From positions 128,979,277 through 129,043,276 of the forward strand of contig CATIUR010000005.1 in NCBI GenBank assembly GCA_949592205.1: a DNA stretch of 64,000 bases, written 5' to 3'. Shown here piece after piece: positions 45,802 to 57,892 of the stretch. The notes below the pieces were generated by a model that made no database searches, was not told the DNA's origin, and worked only from the letters and a program-made list of their open reading frames with translations. Made by a program: the position numbers and the translations under genes. Position 1 is the stretch's first letter, and each line of letters starts with the position of its first letter. Origin of the DNA: Helichrysum umbraculigerum (lineage: Eukaryota > Streptophyta > Magnoliopsida > Asterales > Asteraceae).

Positions 45802-46318
45802 TACGTGGAATGATTTCTGGAACTTGAGAAGGTACTGGATCAGGTGCAGAGACAGGGGTGTCACTTGGCACTAGATCAGTAAAAGTGGAAGGTTTGTTTG
45901 AAGAATTATTTGAGGTTTGTTCAATTCTGGTTTCTTTACCTCCTCTCGTAACAACTAAGACAGTGTTACTGATCGCGATTTCCATTTGACTCTCCTCAAC
46001 TTTTGAAAATAATTGTTTAAGACTAACTTCCAGGTTTTTGATCAAATCTTCGGAAATTTTAAGTAAAGCATCAATTTTATCTTGAAAATCTATTACTTGT
46101 CTATTTACGTTATTTTCTTCGACCATGAAGTTAATCAAAGTTTCGTTATAGTGTTGTTGAGAGTTGACGGAGAAATTGGATAGAGTGGAAGGTAGAGTAG
46201 ACAGAGATTGAGTAAGAGGGGTTTTGTTTTGCCACTGAACAGAAGATGTGATTTGAAAGTTTGGTTCATGACTTTTGAAAGTTGTTCTAAATTTACAGTC
46301 ATGTTGACTAGTCGTCAT
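45802..46318 (-). pseudogene. Element C: gag remnant lacking the capsid domain, plus pol linker
   Basis: From an ATG at 46318 the frame runs MTTSQHDCKF...TLSNFSVNSQQHYNETLINF and straight into MVEENNVNRQVIDFQDKIDALL and LVVTRGGKETR, which align with the end of B's gag and the start of its pol linker. The roughly 250-residue capsid domain of B has no counterpart, so an internal deletion removed it. Unlike B there is no stop at the gag-pol junction. The frame is cut by insertion of D at 45802 and resumes at 25955, where an in-frame TGA is present. The 158 bases between the ATG and the primer site are noncoding and resemble those of B. Confidence 0.8.
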
Positions 46319-46475
46319 GACCGAAGAATTTTGGGGTTTTGGTAGAAAAGAGAGTTTTGGAAAGGAAAGAGTACTGAAAAGGAAAGAACGGAAAGGTAAC
46401 TTTCAAATGATATTGATCTTCCAAAAGGATCGTTAAATAAATAAGATAACTAAATTCCTAAATCGGTCGTTGTAG

Positions 46476-46493
46476 TCCCCGGCAGCGGCGCCA
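46476..46493 (-). other. Element C: primer-binding site (tRNA-Asp)
   Basis: The + strand TCCCCGGCAGCGGCGCCA is the same as in B and lies 6 bases from the LTR edge at 46500. Confidence 0.9.
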
Positions 46494-46499
46494 AAAACT

Positions 46500-49054
46500 T
46501 GATCGGGCGCCGAGAGGTCGGTTGTGATTTGACTCGCGTCGTTGCGGGCCTTCCTCCTGGCGCCCCGGTCAGTGGGTTTTAAAATTTATGTTTTGCTGGG
46601 CCTAAGTATACTTAAAACTATTGGAAGTACAGTAGTAAGTATGACCTAGGGTCGTTCTTCAAACTACAACGGGCATAGGATCTAGGCCTTTTGATTATCT
46701 TTCGTATTTTAGTTGATTTTATCAAGAGTTTGATAGGGGGTTTTTGTTTCTTTTCTATTCTAACCAACTAATTTAAAAACTAAATTTAAGATAGGGGAGG
46801 TGAGGTGGCTACTAGAACTACAGATTAACGCAAGTGCTTGCTATGACAATCTTATATGCTATTTTAGGGGTAGTTATTTTAGTTAAAGTATTAGTTATGA
46901 TGACGGAGTCAGGATTCAACAGACGTACTTGGAACAATCAATGACAGCAAAGTAATCTACCTACAGCCTTTCCTTAGCTCCCACGTATTTGTATTCCACC
47001 AGTGGTGTTTCCAACGCTTATACCAGTATTCAGCTGTTTTACGGTATTTTCGTTACAACATTAAAAGGTCCTTGTTATCTATCCTGAGTTATATATCCTA
47101 ATGAGCCATAACCACTAGCCTATTATCTATCTAACGTAGAGTTGTCCGCAATCAGATAAATAACATGTCACGAAAATAGCAGCTATGGAATGTAAACTAC
47201 ACCGGAAGTTCTCCCAAATGTAGCAACCAATTTAACCAACAACCATCCTCGAATCTTGTTCCCCAATCTCGAACATCAGAGATATCCGAATCATGGCATG
47301 AATTGTTGAAAAACAAAAACATGAACAGTGGTTTCCCACTGGAACAAGTTTGGATGGTCTGGTCTAACGGCTGATTTAAATTGTTCATCATTATTTTACA
47401 TAAATCATCATAACTGTTCTACGCATGTTAAACTGGTGTATGCAGTCAATTTATATTCGAAAACCTAATCATATATCCAACAGCACAGGTGATACTAGCA
47501 TGCAAACCCTAAAGTAACAATCAAACAAGAACATGCAGCAGAGTAGCGTGCAGAGTAACTGGATAATTGATCAAGTCACAAATATTCTGAAAGTTCTCTC
47601 TAAAATATTTGTTGTATGAAATGAATCTAACCTATCTCTAATCCTACGCTCCGTGTCTCCCTCCGGTGTATTTCAACCAGGAGAACACCGGCCATGTCGA
47701 GTTCAACGATCATCAAACACAGAATAATAAGCGGCGTACCACCAGTTAAGGACCAGCAGTAAGTTACAAACCACAACATAGGTTGGATTGATAAACATTG
47801 GAGACTCAATTCATAGATTCAAATATATATTAACAGCATACAGACAGAGTAACGGCATGTTACAATTGGAATCATTATTTCCACAACAGATTGTGCCCAC
47901 GACTTTCATAGCTTCCACGTTCCGTACTACACACATTCGTGATGGTTCCGGCGCTATACTAATGAAAGCCGTATAACGTTACCTCCGTTGTTTCATAATG
48001 GTGCATCCCAATTGCATATTAAAATATAACTACCCTAGCATAACGACTATCATAGCAAACACAGATTTGTTTAGCTAAGTATGGCAATAATTCTAGCAAG
48101 TAATTCTAAATAATAATGGCAGCAACACAACATATTTAAACTAACAAGATAGAGATTATAATAGAACCTGACAAAGCGTTATTACAAATCTTGCGTAATC
48201 GCAGTCTCGGAGCACCTCCGTTACAACCAAGCTAGAAGCTAATCTACTAGCTTAATTATACTAAACTAATCTAATTATTTCTAGAGAGAGAGTAGAGAGA
48301 GTAGAGGGAGAAATGAAAGAAAATGTGAAAGAAAATGAGTTTGAATGATGATAAATGTGTTGGTGGAGGCTTATATTTATAGTGGTTGCTCAGCCGTATC
48401 GTCCAGCCGTATTCCTACCTCTAAAAGCTGAACCGTATCGCTCAACCGTATCAAAATGTCATCTTGTACGGGAGGGGAGCACGATACGGGAGGACCAGCC
48501 GTATTTCGGGTGGAAATTGCACAATACGGGCGAACATGGGCTGAATACGGGAGAACGAGGCCGTATACGGGAGAACACCAGCCGTATACGGCTGGACAAG
48601 GCCGTATACGGTCATGCCAGGCCTTATACGGTCAGTGCATGGCCGTATACAGCTTGTTCCCCCCGTATCCGGCTTGGTTTGCCCGTATTGGTCTTCTCCA
48701 GTTACTTGGATTCTTCGTTTGGGCATAACTTTTGACTCGGGTGTCCGTTTTCAGTGTTCTTTATATCCACGCGATTGTATTTTCCTAACGAAGAAAATGA
48801 CCTAAGTTAGAGGTCATAATTCTTAGAGGAACTCAAAAAGTGCTAAAAAGCGTGAACGAGAATGCTTATGATCGTTTTCGTTATATCTATTGTGTTTTTT
48901 TGTCCATTTTAGATGATTTTTGAAATGTTGTCTATATTTTAGCCCAAGTGATGAGTTTTAATGATAAAGCATCGATTTTAGATATATTCATCATGATTTG
49001 GGCTAAAAAGGTGAGATAACGACACATAAAAACTTGACTTTTTGCGTGTCATCA
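46500..49054 (-). repeat. Element C: 5' LTR
   Basis: Complete 2555-base LTR, + orientation TGATCGGGCGCC...GTGTCATCA. Its start is homologous to the LTR termini of B and F. The - strand TATA box is at 48373-48382, with the GCCGTATACGG array at about 48390-48690. The part from 47984 matches 4078-5160. No gene inside. Confidence 0.92.
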
Positions 49055-51339
49055 TGTGTTAAGCTAATTTGTGTATCAAGTAATATATATTGTCAAATAT
49101 ATACAATTATGCGATTTGATTAAATCGTTCAAGTTTAAATCGAATGTAATTCGACTCAATTAATACGGACGTTGGTGAACAATTTTATTAAATAACATAA
49201 CATTATTTAATAAGGCAATTATATCCAAAGATATTATTTTTATAATATTTCGTATTTATCTCGTATCGTACAAATAACATCTACGCGATTAATATATTAT
49301 AACGCGCACACGAATCCAAGTTATATTTTACAACACAAGTATAAAGTATTTGGTAAAATACTTCAACAAAAATATTGAACAATTATTCACATTTTAAAAT
49401 GTATATTTAAACGCGTATTAAATTAATTAAACAATTAAACAATCGGGAAAACGAACACCGCACGGAGTAACTACGGGGACTGAGGAAGGGTGAGGATTTC
49501 ACCTACACCCCACCTCCTCCTCTTTCTTTTCATTTTCACTTCTTCTTTCTCTCTCTCTACCTTTTCTTTCTCTTTTCTCTCTAAAACCCCAAACCACCAC
49601 CATCATCCAAATTCACCAAATAACACCACCAAACGTCACCAAATCGCAAAGCTTATATAGGGAAAAACGATCACCACGCAACGATCTACAACTTCATCCT
49701 TTCGAAATTTTGATTCGTCACCGCGTAAGTTTCCGACAAAATCTTGAAACCTTTCGATTTGGTATATTTTCGTTTGTTTATTGTTTCTCCATACTTAAAA
49801 TGTCCAAATATGGGGTTGGGTAAAAGATTTGGGTCGAAAAGTGGCCGGAAAACTCGTTTCCGGCTCAAAATCCGGCGAACAGTTGGAAGCGTCGCTAGTG
49901 TGCCAAAAACAGGGCTAGCGACACTAGCTAAGTGTCGCCCCTATAGCGACACTATTTAAGTGTCGCTGAATTACTTAACCCGATTTTTATTAGCGACACT
50001 CCCTTAGTGACGCCAAAATTCATAAGTGTCGCCTATAGCGACACTAACCAAGTGTCGCCAATCAATTGAAAATCAGAAACCTAGCGATACTCACTGAGTG
50101 AGTGTCGCCTAACAAGTGCCGCCTTTAGCGACACTCCCCTAGTGTCGCCTAACTAGTGTCACCTATAGCGACACTAGCCTAGTGTCGCCTAAAACAGAAA
50201 GTTGACAAATTATTTTTATACTAAGTGTCGAATTTGTACAACCTCAAACACATATACGATACGACTTCTAAAACACATTGGAATGCACTTTTAAATATAA
50301 CACTTTAAAAAACATAATGATAATATCGAGATTATTATTATAAACAATCACCAACGGGCCGTACACATTTTCAAAAACTCAAGTCAATCAACCAAATCGG
50401 GGTAATTTGGACAAACAACTACAAAGGTAGTCTTTTAAGATACTTATTCAATTAATAACCATCGCGCGTATTGAACGCCCTCAGGTTACAAATCTCCAGA
50501 CATCGATTCAAGGCTAATCGATTCAAGTCTATTTAGATAAACAAACAAGGCTCAGGTGAGTCTCATGGCCCCTATTTCACTGCTTTTCAATCAGGGGTGT
50601 GATTACATTGCTCGTTTTATTTAAATGTTGAACGCAAGTACAAATCAATTAAATACTACATGAGTTGTTTTCAACTAATCAATAAAGCCCTCCATAGCAT
50701 AGTCTGGTAATACATCTGTAGCGTGAATGTTAGTATATGATATCATATAGGATTGACAATCCTCGTCCGGGTTAGCAAGCACTAACTGGTCAAACGGACG
50801 TATTAGCATTTGGGAAGACGAGTGTAGATTAGGCACTCGTAGGAGGCACCTCAGTTGGGTTTCCTTAATTGGACCTGACACTCAAGTTAAGCTCAGACTA
50901 TGTGCTCATGGTTGTATAACTTTTATTTTGCTTAATTGCATTTTAAATTCAATTATAGATCTTGCGGTTCATACAATTATGTTGACATACAAACCTGTGA
51001 GCTCACCAGCGTTTTGCTGACCCATTTTAGCATGTATCACAGGTACACAACAGTAAGTTGGACTGCCTAAGCAGGAATCATTAGCTCGAGTCAGCATTCA
51101 TACAATCAGAGATTTAATTGCATTATTATATTTTGTATAAAGTAATTATGTGATGTAAATCTCTCAATTTCAGTAGCTGAGCTAATGTAAACATTATTTT
51201 GATGTAAACTAATGTTTTTATCAATACAATTTCAAAACGACGCATATAGTGGTCGTTCATTATACCTTGTGTGCTTGATATGTAATTAGTCGCGCCCCGA
51301 CCCGATTCACTTCCGCAACCCGAATTTGGGGGTGCGACA
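49055..51339 (+). repeat. Element G: partial Tekay-like LTR carrying C
   Basis: The sequence is homologous to D's LTR from about its 70th base (GCTAATTTGTGTATCAAG, ACGGACGTTGGTGAA, CCAACGGGCCGTACA, CTCAGGTGAGTCTCATGGCCCC, AGTCGCGCCCCGACCCGATTC) to the identical type of end GGGGGTGCGACA at 51339, but is a different subfamily. The start of the LTR is beyond the left side of C and out of the window. No primer-binding site follows, so it is a 3' LTR or a solo LTR. A palindromic array (49890-50195) is unique to it relative to D. Confidence 0.85.
49890..50195. repeat. AGTGTCGC/GCGACACT palindromic array in G's LTR
   Basis: At least ten alternating TAGCGACACT and AGTGTCGC half-sites, spaced about 15-35 bases, many in facing pairs with CTAGC or CTAAG between them. 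Comparable in design, not in exact sequence, to the GTGTCGCA array of E. Confidence 0.8.
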
Positions 51340-51673
51340 AAACGTTTTGGCCTTGGGTACGCGATCCTGACTAGCTAGTGGGATCGCGTAATCATATGAA
51401 AAATCGACTGAGACAAAAATGCTCTTATATACGCGATCCCGTTGATTTCCTAGGATCGCGTAAACTGCCCGAAAATGGGCTTCTGCTTTAAACTTTCTGA
51501 AATCGGCTCCAAATCCTCACCAAATGAGCTCCTTTCTTCAGTACTTTAACAATTGTACCTGAGATCAATTCCAACCCAAATAAGTATCGAAAGTTCTTGG
51601 AATTGACTCAAAACAAACACAAAAAACAAAGATATCGCGCGAAATATATATATATACAAAGTGAGCGATATCA
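51340..51673 (-). repeat. Element H: 3' LTR fragment (Athila-like)
   Basis: The end of an LTR in + orientation, finishing GAGCGATATCA at 51673 next to a polypurine motif. It carries two copies of a 72-base unit with TACGCGATCC/GGATCGCGTA arms (51358-51390 and 51430-51462). The rest of the LTR is cut by G. Confidence 0.7.
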
Positions 51674-54147
51674 AACTTCCCCACACTTGAACTTTGCTTG
51701 TCCTCAAGCAAACCATTATATACCAAATCAAAACACAACCCCTCTTGCATTTTCAAAATTGAAGATCATGTTTAACAAAATAATACTAACACTAATCACT
51801 TCAGCAATTATGTTAGTAACAATTATATAATTAATAGAAAAACTGAAATGATTAATTTATCAAGCCCGAATGCACGACCTAGCACCTCACATAAGGATAA
51901 GTGTTTCAATAACTCACTCTCAACCTATAAAACTACAGGGTAAGGAAAGAAATGATATAATCACTCAATCAAGCCAAGTCGTGACGCACTGTTACCATAG
52001 GCTTGCAAAAGGATCAAATCTCCACCGACTTAGGCGTGAGCACCAAGTGAAGTCAGAAGAGGTATTCTAACCGTGTGTTGTAACAAATATAGGTGAAGAT
52101 GTAATAGGTGTGTTAGACTCAAGTAATTGGTGAAAAATGGTAGTTAAAAACCATGAAAAAGTAGTGGTAATGTTGCCTAATCGTTTCATAATGTGACAGT
52201 AATAAACATAGGATTCACGTGCCAAATCAAACAGAATTACATCTCACTTTCACTTAACAACTTTATATTCAACAATTGCCGAGTTACAATTCAAATTGAT
52301 TTACACTTTTGATTGGACTAATTGCATTCTATGACTTTCTATGAACCCTGTGTAACGAACTTCCGGACCAACCATCCTAGACCGGATAAAGACCTTAAGT
52401 GGCTAGGTGTAAAACACCCCTCGGGAACTACTTGTTCAGGAATTCAAAGGCCATTTAGTTGACTACAATTAACCAATCCTTAACATTAAGCTTTAATAGT
52501 TAACATCCATAATTTTATTGCATTCAACTTCAATTACTTAACTTCACAATTCAAACAATTTCCATTAAACACATCTTCAATTTCAGAATTTAACACTAGA
52601 ATCCTTTTTTAAATGATTTAAGTCACATTTTAAACAAATATCCATTAAAAATTCTAACTAGACAACATTTTAGAAAATAAATGGGTCGGGTAATGACTAC
52701 ACAAAAATAAGGCTAATATTATGATGGTATGAATGTGGAAGTGTCTAAGGGTTTTAAGCACTAAAAATAAGTGCTACGACCTGGGTTGAATGGAATATAA
52801 ATGGTTTTAAAAGAAAATAAGATCCTAAATAATTAAGATTCCTTGATCGATTATTGAGATTCGGACTCATCAATTAAATGATCAATAACAGACTCGATAA
52901 TTGATTAGAAGGTCAAAATTATTAAGATTAAGCTCCAAATTCCTAAAGAATACCTCCTCATCATACGATCTCACCAATATCACATTTCTATGATCTCATA
53001 GCGGCCTCGAAATGCATCACTAGGGCAAGTTCTAGAATAAACTATAATCACCGGCACACTCATAGCTATAAACAATATAAACACTAAAGATAAGTGTTTC
53101 TCAATAAAGGCTCAAGATATCTCACATAATTAGATATTGGGGCTACAAGTGTGCTAGTCATGCAATTCACCCCAAATGAGGTTGCTTTTATGACACATCT
53201 CTAAAAAATTTCATGCAAGAGGGTAGATTTAGTTACTTTTAATCACGAATTATCAACTATGATATAAAGCAACTAATCTAATGAGGACAAACTAATTTCT
53301 AGCAAACTATCATTCATTGACCCGTTATTAGGATTCGTAAAGTTCTATTGGAAAACCAAGATCAATAACAGACCCGATAAGAGGCTAGAAACAATAGTTT
53401 ACTAAGAATAAAATTCAAGTGAATTTACAACCTCCCCACACTTAAGATGTGCATTGCCCTCAATGCAACAAAAAAATAAAAATATGCAATAAACACGTGT
53501 GGAAGTAAAAGGGAACGAGTACTTCCCCGGGGGTATATGCAGATTTTGATGGAATGCCGGATGAATGACGTCGCTGAACTGACTGCCAGCATATGCAAGT
53601 GATTCCATGTCCACAAGAGCATTCTATAAAAATAAAAATAAAAACTAGAAATAACTTATACACACTAAGGATAGGTGGAGTGACACTGCACAAACCGTAC
53701 CCAAGTGCCACTCACAACGAGTCTAGACCAATATCCATAATAGCAAATACAAAGTCTGAAAACCACACAAATAAAAGTAGTTCAAACATAACTAAATAGT
53801 ACCAACACAAATGTCTGAAGATCACAAATCAATCAGCCGATGGCCAAAACTACCCAATCTGACTGCGAAGGAGCCGATGGTCCAGAATCATCCATCCCCT
53901 ACCACTCTTGCTGCCTCCGATACTCCTCATCGAACTCAGCTAACGCAGCAGTCTCATCATAAACAGGTTAGGGGTAAACTGCTCTCGGCTGTCCCCACAT
54001 CGGCGGATAATGGTATGGAGTATGCTGGAAATCCTGCACAATCTCAGAAAGTCGACGTGTGTTATGTGCAGACCACGAGTTATGGTAATGCTGTGCCTCA
54101 ATATCATACTGAACTCTCTGCTGAAACGCCTCCTGTTGTTGCCAATG
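51674..54147 (-). other. Element H: 3' noncoding region
   Basis: Noncoding, equivalent to 11118-13013 of B. It has CCCCACACTTGAAC plus the TTTGCTTG/CAAGCAAA hairpin (51693-51712) next to the LTR, conserved blocks at about 51973-52050 and 52972-53112, and one more CCCCACACTTAAG near 53435. No convincing gene; short ORFs around 53400-53800 lack homology I recognise. Confidence 0.65.
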
Positions 54148-55309
54148 CTATTGAGTCTGTTCCCAATGGTCGTTAGACTGAACCTGCAAATTCCCAAAAC
54201 CAGTCATCAAATATTGGACCCAACTAGGTTGATCCTGGTACTGTGAACCCGCGCCCTCAGCTGGATGATCCTCATCCATGGGCTCCTGATGTAAAGGTTG
54301 TGATGTATGCCCCTGACTCTTTGGCTTCGCGGGTCTCCATGGTATAAACTTTCCTTTGTCTTTAGATACCGTTTTAGCCACGGTGTACATCTCAATAGAC
54401 AAAGTAGTCGAAGAATCTGGCACCAAGGTATAAGGATTCTTTTCGGTTTCAGATTCACACCAAGATTCTTTGCAATAAGAGTCACATAATGGCCCCCAGT
54501 GATCCTGGAGGGAGCACGACGTCCACTACCATAGAAATTTAGAGAGTGCGCCATACAATAGGGAATACTTATCCATTCGTTGTCCTTAAACTTATTCAAA
54601 TACCACATGTCTTGAGCGTTGAGCTTCTCAGTATTTTTTTACCCCTACAAGTAATGGAGTGAGCAATAAATTTCTGGATCAATCGGTATTCCATGCTCGA
54701 GATGTTACTAGAAAAGTTTCCGCCCAAAGAGTACGGAACCTTGCTCAGTCGTCTCCAGACTGTCTCCAGTACAATATCTTCCTCATTCAACCAAGCACCG
54801 CCCCAAATGTAGTCTTCAAAATAGCTCGCATTCATCACTTCATCATCATATATGTTCAAACATAACGCCATATCCATCAAAGACATGGTCAGATCCTCTC
54901 CCCCTAACCGGGATCCCAACAAAGGATTATCAATCTTCTTTACCTTGTACATTTCAACCGTTGAAAAGAACTCCAAACAAAGCTCTGCATAGATTGGCTT
55001 ACGAATAGCGAAAAATCTCAACCAATCTTCCACATCATACACCAAACTATCCCATCTGCTTTTTATCGATTGAGTAAGAGTGTGCTTAAGTGATCCCGCA
55101 AGACCCGCTTCTTCCAACAGATGCCAATCAATTACTCGCGGATGAATAATAGCTTTATCTTTCAGATTCATCAAATTCTCATTGTACACATTATGAATGG
55201 ATTCCGGAACAAGCTGGGAGGTGAGGGATATAGGGGGTGCTCTCACGGATCTACTCGCCTGATTAGCTCCTGAAGTGGACTCCTTATTTTTGCCTCCCCG
55301 AGTTCTCTG
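54148..55309 (-). pseudogene. Element H: ATHILA ORF-1-like protein, frameshifted
   Basis: Starting at a splice-acceptor-like site (TTTTATGTAG before 55309) the frame reads QRTRGGKNKEST, then IHPRVIDWHLLEEAGL, FFAIRKPIYAELCLEFFSTV, LMDMALCLNIYDDE, then MEYRLIQKFIAHSITCRGKK. A 1-base shift in an A-run near 54630 moves it to TEKLNAQDMWYLNKF, WISIPYCMAHSLNFYG and ITGGHYVTLIAKNLG; a second shift near 54450 leads to NPYTLVPDSSTTLSIEMYTV and a PMDEDHPAEG tail ending near 54148. The pattern resembles the ATHILA ORF-1 family common in plant Athila elements. Function is unknown. The homopolymer shift could also be a sequencing artefact. Confidence 0.65.
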
Positions 55310-56270
55310 CTACATAAAACACAAAACAAAAATACATTTTGCCAAAAGTGTTAGCGTTAGCATAAATAGCACGTTGTCATTAATCACAAAATGAGCGATC
55401 AATGACTAAAACCACAATGCCTCCCAAACTTACAACACATAATTCAAATAAACACTATCAATTCGCTTCAATTAATTATGGCATACATAACTCAATCCAA
55501 GTAACTAAACCTCCTAGTTACATACCATTCAACATTACAAATACAAACGGAAACTTTGCAAAGAGAACACATAATCTAATATTAAACCATGTTTGAATTA
55601 TGCCTATGTATAACACAATCTAGCTCAAACAAGTCTTACAATCAAGATTACATATTAAATCATACAATGTACCTTCATGTTAAACCAAAACATCACTTTC
55701 GTCAAGTTGCATAAACTTCAATATCAAACATTTACTTGAATTATGCAAAATAATCACACACTTTGAATCAAGCAATGTATTACAATCAAAAGTAATGCCA
55801 ACTAAGTCAAACATTGACCAAAAAGTCAACTTCATCTTCTTCCCCAATTTTACATGAACCCTAATTGCAAAATCTACCAAAACATTGAAATTAATCAACT
55901 ATTAAGCATCAATACACATAGCAATCAAGAATTATATTCAATTTAACACCGAATATCAACACACAAATCACCAAATTCGTATTATCCCCTAAACTTGCAT
56001 AAACCCAAGCAAATTAACATCCTCACACTTGAATTGGACAAAACCCGAATTCAAGTGTTCATACACCCAAACCTTTTAATTTAGCAAAGAATAGATGTTA
56101 ATGGGGAACCTTTGATGATACAGACATGATTATAAGTTGATTACTTGAAAGATTCGTGCTAAAATCGTGATTAAAAGTGGTGTTTATGTGTAGTGTTTGT
56201 TGTTTGGGGTCGGCAGGAACAGAGAAAAGATTTGGGTGTGTTTTTGTTGTGTTTGGCCGCATATATGTAA
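55310..56270 (-). other. Element H: intron-like leader and possible promoter
   Basis: On the - strand a TATA-like CATATATGCGG (about 56260-56268) is followed by an AC-rich leader, then about 800 T-rich bases with no ORF that end in a pyrimidine tract and TAG before the ORF-1-like exon. No primer site or gag-pol lies between. The CCTCCCAAAC stretch near 55420 resembles the pol-ORF3 spacer of B and C. This may be an LTR fused by deletion to the downstream gene. Confidence 0.4.
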
Positions 56271-56271
56271 T

Positions 56272-56550
56272 AACCTAGGATCCGGACCCGACCCGTGATA
56301 CGCGAGCCCAAAGAACCATCCGGATCGTGTAGTTGTACCTGGTTTTGGACTGTGATCATTTTGAACTGGAATACGCGATCCCAACTACCAACTTGGATCG
56401 CGTATTATAACGTGAAAATCGACTGTTAACGTTGTGCTATCTTACGCAATCCCACAAGCAACTTAGGATCGCGTAATTGTACTAAAAAGCGACTGTAACC
56501 ATTTTTCATTGACGTACGCGATCCCACAACCCCTTTAGGATCGCGTATTA
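56272..56550 (-). repeat. Element H: 72-base repeat array with TACGCGATCC/GGATCGCGTA arms
   Basis: Three clear 33-base palindromic modules (56372-56404, 56443-56475, 56515-56547) and one degenerate one near 56290-56335, period 71-72 bases, each followed by AAAATCGACTG or a variant. Same array as in H's 3' LTR fragment at 51358-51462, supporting the view that this is U3 of the other LTR. Confidence 0.75.
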
Positions 56551-56599
56551 TCACTACAGCTCATATTTTTTTTTATTTTTTTTAAACCAAAGACTTTAA

Positions 56600-57892
56600 C
56601 TTGATGTGTAAAATGTAGTTATAAAAATAAATAAAGAAATACCGCGACTTTAACTATTACACAACTAGGTAAGTATATCCTATCATGTATAGTATAGCTA
56701 CAGTAAGTCCAAGTTCGTTCCACATGGACTATATATTTAAGAATTTTAATTAAAATTCAACTAATTTAAACAAGAAAGTAAATGTGGGGTTTTTGTGATC
56801 GAATTGTCACGTTGCTTAAAAGTACTAAAATGATAAGACAGGGGACTCATGAAGAGTCAAATTGATTGGTTGTACTTTTAGATATTAAAAACGACACTTA
56901 CTTGTATTATTTCACTAATGACTTCGGGGTATTGAGTTGAAACCAGCTTATTTGCATTGTAAATGTAAATCTTATTAAGCTAGGATTAGTGTCCACTTTT
57001 CCTACACCTTAATTCCAATTCACTAATTACAATTTAATCTAGTGAAAGACATTCGCCAAAATCACTATCTTACACGTTTCAGTTTAATTGTCTAACTTAT
57101 TACTTATATGCGTCCGCAATCAAAGTTCAATTATTCATAAACAAACAATTGATAATGAATACCTAAGTGATAATCATCCGCTATAATCACCTAATCATTC
57201 ACCAAATATGTTAAAACCATTAATTAAACCTAAATACGTAAGGTTCTCGATTAAATGTAATTAAATCAACATAAACATCAAATGATAACACCCCTAATCA
57301 CTATTTATTTCATCCAAGCAAGCGTTAGGGTATTTAGCTACTCATAACTAAATAAGAACAATCACAATAAATAATTGAAACCAAAGAAAACATGATTTAA
57401 TAGATAAATAAAGCAAACCGATTGATTACAATTGATTGTTGATGATTGCTTGTAACCGAATGATTGAATACTATGAAAGATCTCAAAAATGATGAAAAAC
57501 CCTTCAAGAAACTATAAAATTTGTCCCTGGCCGTTTTGGTATCCCAAAGTTTTATTTTTAGGTTTTAAAATTCGTTTTTATAGTAAAAAATACCACTTTT
57601 GGGCCGCCAGACAGGAGTACCCGGCTGGTACAGTCTCTACCTACCGGGTACTTTGTTCTTTTCAGACCCTAACTTTTGCAAATTTGTAGCCCTCTGAGTT
57701 CCGGTCGTTTGGGCTTTTGAATCAACTCAATCCGAGTCCGTATGAAGCCTCGCCAAATATGTTAAATCGTCAATCTTTTAATCTTTTTTTCATCAATTAA
57801 TAATATTAACACATGAATTCAATTTCAAACTAAATAAGTACTGAAAGTTCATGAAATTAACCACAAAACACATATATAAGCAATGATATCAC
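56600..57892 (-). repeat. LTR-like unit I
   Basis: The right end (AATAAGTACTGAAAGTTCATG ... GCAATGATATCA at 57892) aligns with the end of H's LTR at 51578-51673. A - strand TATA box ACTATAAAAA (57575-57584) has an inverted repeat GTACCCGG/CCGGGTAC upstream (57617-57651). The left boundary is uncertain. No primer site or partner was found, so it may be a solo LTR or part of H. Confidence 0.5.

Larger units (their letters stand above)
4078..49054 (-). mobile_element. Element C: old Athila-type LTR retrotransposon, broken by F, B and D
   Basis: Read on the - strand, C runs 5' LTR (46500-49054), tRNA-Asp primer site (46476-46493), gag remnant (45802-46318), protease to integrase (22284-25955), integrase end (7975-8571), downstream ORF (7135-7637), 3' noncoding region (5161-7134) and 3' LTR (4078-5160, its outer part pushed left of the window by F). 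Two complete elements interrupt it: B at 8571/22284 and D at 25955/45802. Removing each insertion and one target-site copy restores alignment with B's protein. C carries many stops and frameshifts and lacks the gag capsid domain, so it is dead. C sits within the LTR of G, as sequence right of 49054 continues a Tekay-type LTR about 70 bases from its start. Confidence 0.85.

Noticed and set aside
49890..50195. Spaced repeats that might suggest a CRISPR array
   Set aside because: Units are palindromic half-sites of irregular spacing inside a plant LTR, with no cas genes and no uniform spacers.
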